Shown here in pieces: positions 1-5,420 of a stretch of 5,458 nt of DNA. The stretch is from NCBI GenBank assembly GCA_003235605.1, contig QJVU01000353.1, positions 1 to 5,458 of the forward strand. The letters are read 5' to 3'. The notes beneath the pieces were generated by a model. It saw only the letters and a program-made list of their open reading frames with translations, was not told where the DNA came from and searched no databases. Positions within the stretch are counted from its first letter, which is position 1; the number at the start of each line of letters is the position of its first letter. The translations under genes and the position numbers were made by a program. The stretch comes from Planctomycetota bacterium (GTDB taxonomy: Bacteria; Planctomycetota; UBA1135; UBA2386).

Positions 1-1
1 C

Positions 2-640
2 GCTCTCCACGCGGCAGTCCTGACCGTCTTGCTGATTGCGCAGTTCGGTTTCGGGGTGCTGTTCATCTCTCGCACGCTGCGGCCTGTCGTGTGGTTTGTG
101 ATGCTCGGCGTGCAGGTCTTCCTGCTGTTCCCACCCGTGGGTTGGGGGTGGCTTGTCTGCATGCTGCCCCTGCACCTGTTCGTCTTCGATCCAGCCTGGA
201 TCCGTCCCGCCTCCCTGGAGGAGCCGGTGATCACCTTCTATGACGGTCACTGTGGGCTCTGCCATCGGGCGGTACGCTTCGTCCTGTCCGAAGACCGCAC
301 CGGCCTGGTCTCGAGCTTCGCGTGTCTGGGTGGACCGACCTTCGAGAGTCTGTTCGGCGGGGACGAGGTGCTCGTCAACAGCCTCCCCGACAGCATGGTG
401 GTGCGCTCCGAGGACGGGAAGCTGCTCGTCAAGTCGTCGGCGACGTTGTGCTTGATGCGTCGCCTGGGAGGGCTGTGGCGCGTGATTGCCTGGGGTCTGG
501 GGCTGGTGCCCCTGGCCGTGCGGGACTGGTGCTACGATTTCGTTGCCCGTCGCCGGAAGCGCTGGTTCCCGGTGCCCGAGGACGTCTGTCCCCTCGTTCC
601 GCCCCGGATGCGGAAGCGGTTCCTGGACCTCGAGACCTGA
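2..640 (+). CDS. HTTM-like membrane region fused to a DCC (DUF393) thiol-disulfide oxidoreductase domain, 5'-truncated
   Basis: The reading frame is open to the left edge of the window, so this is the C-terminal part of a longer protein. A TTG at 29 is the first possible start inside the window, but the frame continues upstream of it and I do not regard it as the real start. The first ~65 visible residues are hydrophobic, with about two membrane helices ending in LHLFVFDPAWI, which resembles the end of HTTM (vitamin K-dependent carboxylase-related) membrane domains. A DCC domain follows. Its motif FYDGHCGLCHRAVRF has the CxxC cysteines at 251-253 and 260-262, and family members typically read (F/Y)DGxCxLCxxxVxF. 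DCC proteins are predicted thioredoxin-like redox proteins whose substrates are mostly unknown. HTTM-DCC fusions are a known architecture. The DCC assignment is firm. The HTTM assignment is weaker because only its end is visible. Stop TGA is at 638-640. Confidence 0.8.
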   Translation, partial: ALHAAVLTVLLIAQFGFGVLFISRTLRPVVWFVMLGVQVFLLFPPVGWGWLVCMLPLHLFVFDPAWIRPASLEEPVITFYDGHCGLCHRAVRFVLSEDRTGLVSSFACLGGPTFESLFGGDEVLVNSLPDSMVVRSEDGKLLVKSSATLCLMRRLGGLWRVIAWGLGLVPLAVRDWCYDFVARRRKRWFPVPEDVCPLVPPRMRKRFLDLET

Positions 641-744
641 GCCTCCTAGGTTTGGGGTGCTGGGGTCTCGCACCTTGCCGCAGGAGCAAGCAACGCGAGA
701 AAGGTCCGAACGAAGAGAGAAGACAAGCCCGACCGGAGCCTGAC
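641..744. other. intergenic region between the DCC protein and the lipid module
   Basis: These 104 nt carry no gene I can support. They hold two short adjacent inverted repeats: GGTGC (656-660) with GCACC (670-674), and CTTGC (674-678) with GCAAG (686-690). The two share base C674, so they would compete as stems. Neither is followed by a T run, so they are poor candidates for an intrinsic terminator on the + strand. The stretch from about 691 to 729 is purine-rich. I find no convincing -35/-10 pair, although a promoter for the four-gene run would be expected here if that run is a separate unit. Confidence 0.4.
735..738 (+). promoter_or_regulatory. ribosome binding site that sets the GTG start at 745
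   Basis: GGAG lies 6 nt upstream of GTG 745. The frame is open much further upstream (back to about 322), but that part reads as basic, low-complexity shadow sequence overlapping the DCC gene. This site and the abrupt onset of a hydrophobic protein after 745 identify the true start. Confidence 0.65.
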
Positions 745-1092
745 GTGACCACGCCACCGATCTCGGTTTTCATGTTCGTCCTGGCAGCGTTGTTCGGTGC
801 CGTGGGGCAATACCTGTACAAGACCGGAGCCGAGGCAGCAGATGGCACCTTGATGTCCTTCGTGCTCAACCTGCGGATCCTCGGCGGGGTCGTGTGCTAC
901 ATCGCTGTGATGGTCTTGTTCGTGGCGGCATTCCGGAAGGGTGGCGCGCTCAGCGTTCTCTACCCGGTGTATGCATCGACGTTCATCTTCGCGGCGATCA
1001 TCGCGCTCCTGGCGTTCGGCGAGCCCATCACGTGGGTCAATGTCGTGGGCATGGGCGTGCTGGTCTTCGGGATGTTCTTGATGGGTCGATGA
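745..1092 (+). CDS. small four-helix DMT-superfamily membrane protein, ArnE/EamA-like, possible lipid transporter
   Basis: The gene encodes 115 residues, the size of SMR/ArnE-type half-transporters, with four hydrophobic segments at roughly residues 6-27, 38-60, 68-87 and 92-113. The first helix has the pattern GAVGQYLYKTGA (18-29). The GQ...K arrangement resembles ArnE/ArnF (GQ..xK.A), which move undecaprenyl-linked aminoarabinose. When K26 is aligned to Lys22 of EmrE, the position of the essential Glu14 is occupied by Gly18. A proton-coupled multidrug pump of the EmrE type is therefore unlikely. The protein would act as a homo- or hetero-oligomer in the inner membrane. It ends 10 nt before the phosphatidyltransferase gene, so both are probably in one transcript, which favours a lipid or lipid-linked substrate. 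The superfamily call is good; the substrate is inference. Confidence 0.8.
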   Translation: MTTPPISVFMFVLAALFGAVGQYLYKTGAEAADGTLMSFVLNLRILGGVVCYIAVMVLFVAAFRKGGALSVLYPVYASTFIFAAIIALLAFGEPITWVNVVGMGVLVFGMFLMGR

Positions 1093-1102
1093 GCAGATAG
1101 GC

Positions 1103-1747
1103 ATGGGTGAACGACGGCCGATCGCGTCCCGAGAGCTTGCGGTGTCCAAGCGGGTGGCACACTGGATGGTCACCGCCCGGTGGACGCCGAACGCGATCTC
1201 GCTGGGCGGAATGGTGGCCGCAGTGCTGGCAGGCGTGGTGTTCTGGCTGACTGCGGCGATGCCCGGCTCGGCTCGCCTCTGGTTCCTGCTTGGCGCGGCG
1301 CTGGTCCAGGTCCGGCTGGCGGCCAACATGTTCGATGGCATGGTGGCAGTGGAGTCTGGCCAGACGTCGCCGGTGGGGGAGCTCTACAACGAGGTGCCCG
1401 ACCGTGTTTCGGACATTGCGATACTCCTGGGGCTCGGGTGTGCAGCCGGCGGGTCGCTGGTCCTGGGCCTCGCGGCCGCCGTGGCGGCGGTATTCACCGC
1501 CTATGTGCGAGCCCAGTCGGCAGTGGCGGGAGCGCCACAGGACTTCTGTGGACCGATGGCCAAGCCGCAACGCATGTTTGTCGTGACCCTGGTGGCGGTT
1601 TGGTGTGGCGTGACGCCGGAGGCTTGGCAGCCGATCACGGTGGAGGGCCATGGGTTGGCGGCGGCCTGCGCACTGGTGGTGCTGGTGGGGAGCGTGGCGA
1701 CTGCGCTCAGGCGTCTCGTCCGGAGCGGGAGGGCACTGCGGCGGTGA
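1103..1747 (+). CDS. ynbA-like: CDP-alcohol phosphatidyltransferase, YnbA-like
   Basis: This 214-residue integral membrane enzyme has about six hydrophobic segments and a TPNAIS stretch (28-33) ahead of the first, as is common in the family. The family signature is D-x2-DG-x2-AR-x8-9-G-x3-D-x3-D. Here it reads N75-x2-D78-G79-x2-A82-V83-x8-G92-x3-N96-x3-D100, with a further D104. Thus the first and third aspartates are Asn and the Arg is Val. From memory, E. coli YnbA also has NxxDG and GxxxNExxD, and shares a downstream CGPMxKxxR motif (here CGPMAKPQR), so this looks like a subfamily trait rather than decay. The family transfers the phosphatidyl group of CDP-diacylglycerol to an alcohol; the acceptor cannot be read from the sequence. 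ATG 1103 has only a weak AGG in front, and GTG 1142 is an alternative. The end overlaps the cytidylyltransferase start by 4 nt. Confidence 0.88.
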   Translation: MGERRPIASRELAVSKRVAHWMVTARWTPNAISLGGMVAAVLAGVVFWLTAAMPGSARLWFLLGAALVQVRLAANMFDGMVAVESGQTSPVGELYNEVPDRVSDIAILLGLGCAAGGSLVLGLAAAVAAVFTAYVRAQSAVAGAPQDFCGPMAKPQRMFVVTLVAVWCGVTPEAWQPITVEGHGLAAACALVVLVGSVATALRRLVRSGRALRR

Positions 1748-2739
1748 ACGAACGCTTGTTTGGCTACCAGCATGCCTTCGATGACCCGGTCACGGTCTGG
1801 CTGGTGGTGTTCATCGTCGGTGTGCTGATCGGCGCTCCGGTGGGTAGCGGCGTCGCCAGGTGGTTCGGCCGGGTCGGGGCAGCGCAAGGGATCGAGCTGA
1901 GGAGGCGCTACCTGTCCTGGTTGGTGCTCGCTCCCTTGATGGTGGTCCCTATCCTGCTCGGCGCCTTCTGGATGGTCCTTGGTGTCCTGGTGTTGAGCCT
2001 GCTCTGCTACCGTGAGTATGCCCGAGTGACCGGCTGCTTCCGCAACCGCCTCATCAGCCTGGTGGTGGTGCTTGGCGTGCTGTTGGTGTTCTTTGCGGTG
2101 TTCGACCACTGGTACGGCTTGTTCGTTGCGGCGGCGCCCCTCACCGTGGTTGCGATCGCCATGGTCGCGCTCATCGCCGACGAACCCAAGGGCTACATCC
2201 AGCGAGTAGCGCTGGGAGTCTTGGGGTTCATGTTGTTCGGCGTGGGTCTTGGCCACCTCGCCTACTTCGGCAACGCCGCGGACTATCGGCCGATGGTCCT
2301 GATGCTGCTCGTGGGCATCCAGCTCAACGACGTGTTTGCCTACCTGTCGGGGAAGCTCTTCGGGCATGTCAAGTTCATGCCCAAGACCAGTCCCAACAAG
2401 ACACGGGGCGGATCCCTGGGGGCTCTGCTCCTGACCACATCGTTGGTTGCGGCGATCGGCCACTACGTGTTCCAGGGCTCCCAGTTGGACCACCCCCTGC
2501 GTCTGATGACCCTCGGCTTGATCGTCAGCGTTCTCGGGCAGCTTGGCGACTTGATGCTCTCGTCCATCAAGCGCGACGTCGGCATCAAGGACACTGGCGC
2601 ATTGATCCCTGGCCACGGCGGCTTGCTGGATAGGTTCGACAGCACCCTGCTGGTCGCGCCGGCGACCTTTCACTACATAGGCTATTTCAATGGCATAGGC
2701 CTGGACCAGACATCACGCATCCTGACAGGAACGGGGTAG
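1744..2739 (+). CDS. ynbB-like: phosphatidate cytidylyltransferase (CDP-diacylglycerol synthase), CdsA/YnbB-like
   Basis: This 331-residue polytopic membrane enzyme should convert phosphatidate and CTP to CDP-diacylglycerol and pyrophosphate. Residues 273-299 match the CdsA signature S-x-x-K-R-x4-K-D-x-G-x2-[LIF]-P-x-H-G-G-x2-D-R-x-D at every fixed position (SSIKRD, KDTG, IPGHGG, LDRFD). An upstream family block is also intact: D196, the YLSGKLFG stretch, and SPNKTRGG (216-223), equivalent to D(T)xAYxxGRxxG and SPxKTxEG in CdsA. I count about eight hydrophobic segments. GTG 1744 overlaps the previous stop as GTGA, and GGGAGGG at 1727-1733 is a plausible ribosome binding site, so translational coupling is likely. 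Placement directly after a YnbA-like gene repeats the ynbA-ynbB order of E. coli. It may be a second, dedicated CDP-diacylglycerol synthase beside a housekeeping cdsA elsewhere; that cannot be tested here. Confidence 0.93.
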   Translation: MNERLFGYQHAFDDPVTVWLVVFIVGVLIGAPVGSGVARWFGRVGAAQGIELRRRYLSWLVLAPLMVVPILLGAFWMVLGVLVLSLLCYREYARVTGCFRNRLISLVVVLGVLLVFFAVFDHWYGLFVAAAPLTVVAIAMVALIADEPKGYIQRVALGVLGFMLFGVGLGHLAYFGNAADYRPMVLMLLVGIQLNDVFAYLSGKLFGHVKFMPKTSPNKTRGGSLGALLLTTSLVAAIGHYVFQGSQLDHPLRLMTLGLIVSVLGQLGDLMLSSIKRDVGIKDTGALIPGHGGLLDRFDSTLLVAPATFHYIGYFNGIGLDQTSRILTGTG

Positions 2740-2764
2740 GTGCTGGGAGTGACCGAGATGAGTG

Positions 2765-3532
2765 ATGGGTGACCATACTGCGGACCAGGATCAGGAGGAG
2801 AGCGCCGACGACTGGACGCTCACGCCAGCCAAGGATCTGAATCTCCCGGCAAGTGCGCGGGTGCGCAGTCTGTCCAGGGAGCGGGGTCTGCTGGACACCA
2901 CCGTGGGCTGGGTCTGGTGGAGCGTGGTGCGGACCTACATGAAGATCTACCACCGCCTCGAGGTCTCAGGTGGCCAGTGGCTGCCGGTTGCAGCACCGTT
3001 CCTCCTGGTCGCCAACCATGCCAGCCACCTGGACGTAATGGCGCTGGCCTCGGCGATGCCGCGGCGGTTGCGACACTGCGTCTACCCCATTGCTGCCGGA
3101 GACACCTTTTTCGAGTCGCCGGTAGCAGCCCGCTTTGCGGCTTTCGTCCTGAACGCGCTGCCGATGTGGCGGCGTCGGGCAGGAGCCCACGCCCTGACCC
3201 AGTTGCGCGAGCGTCTCGTCGGCGAGCCCTGTGGCTACATCCTGTTCCCCGAGGGGACTCGCAGCCGCACCGGCGAGATGGGGCCGTTCAAGAGCGGCCT
3301 CGGGATGTTGGTTGCCGGAACCGACGTGCCGGTGATCCCCTGTCGTATCCGCGGTGCGTTCCGGGCCCTCCCTCCGGACTGCAGGGTGCCCCGACCTCGC
3401 AAGCTGTATCTGCGCATCGGGACACCGCTGGTCTTTTCCCGGATCAGCAACGACGGCGACGGGTGGCGACAGATTGCGCGGGAGACCGAAGCCGCGGTGA
3501 CGGCCCTGGGAGCATCGGACCCGGGCCCGTAG
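2765..3532 (+). CDS. lysophospholipid (1-acylglycerol-3-phosphate-type) acyltransferase, PlsC/LPLAT family
   Basis: The 255-residue product carries the LPLAT/PlsC motifs in order: NHASHLD (84-90) with catalytic-type His85 and Asp90, FPEGTRSRTG (161-170) with Glu163 and Arg166 for phosphate binding, and VPVIPCRIRGA in the C-terminal third. The family adds an acyl chain to a lysophospholipid, classically lysophosphatidate to phosphatidate. That would supply the substrate of the cytidylyltransferase encoded 25 nt upstream. An acidic, polar N-terminal stretch of about 40 residues precedes a hydrophobic/amphipathic segment (45-67) that probably contacts the membrane. ATG 2765 is preferred; GTG 2762 directly before it is possible, with GGGAG at 2745-2749. 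An in-frame TGA at 2750 excludes earlier starts. Acyl donor and lysolipid acceptor cannot be assigned from sequence, and a glycolipid or ornithine-lipid acyltransferase remains possible. Confidence 0.9.
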   Translation: MGDHTADQDQEESADDWTLTPAKDLNLPASARVRSLSRERGLLDTTVGWVWWSVVRTYMKIYHRLEVSGGQWLPVAAPFLLVANHASHLDVMALASAMPRRLRHCVYPIAAGDTFFESPVAARFAAFVLNALPMWRRRAGAHALTQLRERLVGEPCGYILFPEGTRSRTGEMGPFKSGLGMLVAGTDVPVIPCRIRGAFRALPPDCRVPRPRKLYLRIGTPLVFSRISNDGDGWRQIARETEAAVTALGASDPGP

Positions 3533-3564
3533 GAACAAGAAGCAGCCGGGATGAGAAAACGTGT
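3533..3564. other. 32-nt convergent intergenic gap
   Basis: The + strand acyltransferase and the - strand dehydrogenase end tail to tail with 32 nt between their stops. I see no GC hairpin with a T run on either strand. Any terminator must be weak, overlap a coding end (the GGACCCGGGCCC stretch around 3518-3528 is self-complementary), or depend on Rho. Transcripts from the two units may overlap at their 3' ends. Confidence 0.5.
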
Positions 3565-5226
3565 CTACGTGGTCTGCTGATACGCCGGGTGGGTTTCGAG
3601 GCGGGCGTCCTCCACGGGGCCGCCGACGGTGAAGTGGTAAAGGTCCTGGAGCCGGTCGTCGCGGATCCCCAATGCTTCGTGGGTGGCGTCGTCGAAGAAG
3701 CAGCCGATGCCCGTGGCACGGATACCGGTGGCTTCGGCTTCCAGGTAGAGAACCTGACCCAAGAGCCCGGCCTCCCAGTGCAGGCGCTTGTAGAACCAGG
3801 AGCCGTATTCCTTCAGGGGCTCCTTGAACTCGGCCAGCATCGCAGCGGCGAAGCAGCCGTCGGCGGCGATGTCCTGGTGGCAGGAGATCGTGCGAGCCAG
3901 GGCGCGGGCATCGCCCACCAACAGGCACCACAGGTCCAGGGAGTCCGGGCATGCGGAGGGCCTGGTCCAGGCGTACTCGGGGCGTAGTTGTGCCCTGAGC
4001 TCGTCCAGGTTGCGAGCGTTGCGGTTCAGGAAGTAGATGCCTGGCTCCAGGTCCTGTACGCGGTGGACGAACAGGGCCAGGTGAATGCGGGGTCGCCAAG
4101 GGAGCGTCGAAAACGGCACCTGGTCCCGTCCCGGCATCACCTTCAACAGGATCTGGTAGAAGGCGCTCCGGGTGATGCCGGTGCGCCCGTCCATGGCTAC
4201 AGCACTGCGGCGCTGGCGGATGATCTGTCTCGCTCCATGGGGCGAGTCACCGCTTTGCAGCGAGGTGTTCTCGAAGTCGGGCGACTGCCAGAAGGCGTCT
4301 GGCGGCGGAACAGTCCGCCGGCATGCGGCAGCCACCTCGTCGATCACCGGCCACTCATGGTGTGCCGCGCTGAGCCGGTTTGGGACGCCGTGGAGGTCGG
4401 CGGCGCGCAGTCGGTCAGCGAGGGCCTTGGGGACCGAGAAGGCCCGGTTCGTCTCCATGGGCAACGGAAACGGTGCTTCGGCGACCTGCGGATGAACCGC
4501 CAGCAGGCAGTCGGGCTCCTCGGCCTCGAGGCCGGTCTGGGCATGGATCCCCAGGAGGGCGGCGAGGTCTGGGTGCTCGATGTTCTCCAGGAGGGTGGCC
4601 TGCCAGCCCAGAACCGCGGCAGCGATGGCGAGGGCGGCGATGGCATGGCCGGCATCGTGCTGGCAGTAGCGGAACGCGCGCTCGCCGTACTTCCACGACT
4701 CCCGCCAGTGGATAGACGTCAGGCCGACGAGGAGGGAACGTGCCGGTAGCACCGCCACGAGCTGCTGCCACTCGGCCGCGGTCAACTGGGTCCGCAACTC
4801 CAGGGCGTGTTCCTTGGGCTGGTAGTGGTACAGCCCCGCCGAGTTGGAGAGACCGGGCACCGGACCGGCGACGAGGTAGGCCTCGGTGGGATGCAGGTTG
4901 CCGCTGCTGGGGTTCACGCGCAACGACCAGCGCGAGGACTGGAAGCGCTTCCACGCGGACAGCGCCATCGAGTCGAAGAAGAGCTGCGAGATGCCGTCGC
5001 GATCCGGGGAGGCGATGGCGACGCAACCGGGGCGGAAGATCTTCTCGTAGCGAGGCCTTGGGGTCGGGGCCGGCTGCCCGAGGGGCAGGCAGGGTGCGCC
5101 ACCATAGCTGCGGAAGGGGTCTGGTTGGGTGCTCCAATCCATGTAACCGAGGGCCCTGGCATAGGCCCACAGCTGGTGTTTGGTGCGCTGGTGGTAGTGG
5201 TGGACGGTTTCGGTGCGCGGTGTCAC
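3565..5226 (-). CDS. SagB/ThcOx-type dehydrogenase with two nitroreductase-like domains
   Basis: This 553-residue protein is a flavin-dependent nitroreductase-superfamily member of the SagB/ThcOx group. The start has the characteristic YHQRTKH (11-17) and LGYMDWSTQPDPFRSYGGAP (26-45) blocks, so translation must begin upstream of them. GTG 5226 is the only suitable start, although no strong Shine-Dalgarno precedes it. The first domain has RVNPSSGNLHPTEAYLV (103-119, FMN-site type) and WKYGERAFRYCQHDAGH (178-194). The second begins near RQIIRQRRSAV (333-343) and has FVHRVQDLEPGIYFL (386-400), RLHWEAGLLGQVLYLEA (481-497) and GIGCFFDD (506-513). It lacks an obvious PSxGxxxP loop, so the two domains are not equivalent. 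SagB/McbC enzymes oxidise azolines to azoles in peptide natural products with a YcaO partner. No YcaO or precursor peptide is in view, so the substrate is unknown. No signal peptide is visible, so it is probably cytoplasmic. Confidence 0.88.
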   Translation of the reverse strand: MTPRTETVHHYHQRTKHQLWAYARALGYMDWSTQPDPFRSYGGAPCLPLGQPAPTPRPRYEKIFRPGCVAIASPDRDGISQLFFDSMALSAWKRFQSSRWSLRVNPSSGNLHPTEAYLVAGPVPGLSNSAGLYHYQPKEHALELRTQLTAAEWQQLVAVLPARSLLVGLTSIHWRESWKYGERAFRYCQHDAGHAIAALAIAAAVLGWQATLLENIEHPDLAALLGIHAQTGLEAEEPDCLLAVHPQVAEAPFPLPMETNRAFSVPKALADRLRAADLHGVPNRLSAAHHEWPVIDEVAAACRRTVPPPDAFWQSPDFENTSLQSGDSPHGARQIIRQRRSAVAMDGRTGITRSAFYQILLKVMPGRDQVPFSTLPWRPRIHLALFVHRVQDLEPGIYFLNRNARNLDELRAQLRPEYAWTRPSACPDSLDLWCLLVGDARALARTISCHQDIAADGCFAAAMLAEFKEPLKEYGSWFYKRLHWEAGLLGQVLYLEAEATGIRATGIGCFFDDATHEALGIRDDRLQDLYHFTVGGPVEDARLETHPAYQQTT

Positions 5227-5284
5227 TCGTCTGGGGCTCGACCCTAAACCATTGCAGAGCGGAAACGTAGGGATTCTGGGCCTG

Positions 5285-5335
5285 CCCGGGGAGCGGTCTG
5301 GGGGAGTGTCCCGTTCCTGTCTCTATCGCTCCGGG
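5285..5335 (-). repeat. nested inverted repeat in the SagB leader
   Basis: Read on the - strand, CCCGGAGCG (5335-5327) pairs with CGCTCCCCGGG (5295-5285) over nine base pairs with a bulge. Inside the 31-nt loop sits a small GGGA-CAC-TCCC hairpin. The outer left arm shares three C residues (5333-5335) with the preceding 7-bp repeat, so the two stems would compete for them. This could be leader RNA structure or simply GC-rich chance pairing. Confidence 0.35.
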
Positions 5336-5358
5336 CTTTCTCCCCCGGGCAAAAGCCC
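5333..5358 (-). repeat. 7-bp inverted repeat in the SagB leader
   Basis: GGGCTTT (5333-5339) and AAAGCCC (5352-5358) are perfect complements separated by 12 nt. A shorter hairpin, GGGC-AAAA-GCCC (5347-5358), uses the same right arm, so the two are alternatives. The repeat lies about 107-132 nt upstream of the dehydrogenase start. Without a following T run it is not a clear terminator on either strand. Confidence 0.4.
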
Positions 5359-5401
5359 ACGGCTCGTGACCTCCAGGGCCGATAGGAATATGCACGGCTT
5401 T

Positions 5402-5420
5402 GGGGTATCAATTGCCCCCT
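5402..5420. promoter_or_regulatory. imperfect dyad around CAATTG, possible operator
   Basis: CAATTG (5409-5414) is a perfect palindrome. It is flanked symmetrically by GG (5404-5405) and CC (5418-5419), with three unpaired bases on each side. It overlaps the possible -35 element of the dehydrogenase promoter on the - strand, which is a usual place for a repressor site. No regulator gene is in view and the match is short, so this is only a candidate. Confidence 0.2.

Noticed and set aside
322..744. N-terminal extension of the small DMT protein back to 322
   Set aside because: The extension is Arg/Gly/Pro-rich and overlaps the DCC coding region. The ribosome binding site at 735-738 and the size of the family support GTG 745.
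1501..2673. 390-codon open frame on the - strand opposite the YnbA/YnbB-like genes
   Set aside because: It is His/Gln/Glu/Arg-rich with no recognisable motif and lies entirely antisense to two genes with diagnostic signatures. Long antisense frames are expected in GC-rich coding DNA.
2966..4099. 377-codon open frame on the - strand across the acyltransferase and the end of the dehydrogenase
   Set aside because: It is Pro/Arg/Gly-rich, out of frame with the SagB-type gene and antisense to the PlsC-type gene, with no family features.
2917..4749. Long + strand open frames overlapping the acyltransferase and opposite the SagB-type gene (2917-3987 and 3988-4749)
   Set aside because: They are shadows. 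The - strand protein in the same region carries a continuous series of SagB-family motifs, and these frames show none.
5270..5340. CCGGGGAGCG-like stretch on the + strand recalling a ZTP (pfl) riboswitch
   Set aside because: The matching 5' GGGTCGTG element is not upstream and the 3' CCGCCTGGGC element is only loosely approximated. The GC-rich match is probably chance.
5341..5420. Resemblance of the - strand leader to a cyclic-di-GMP (GEMM) riboswitch: GGGCAA, then CCCCAAAGCC, then AGCC and TTGCCC
   Set aside because: Only about 8 nt separate GGGCAA from AAAGCC, so the GNRA-capped helix required between them is missing, and no tetraloop-receptor helix is evident. A CTAAACCATTGCA stretch on the + strand near 5244 also recalls this class, but the rest of the core is absent there too.
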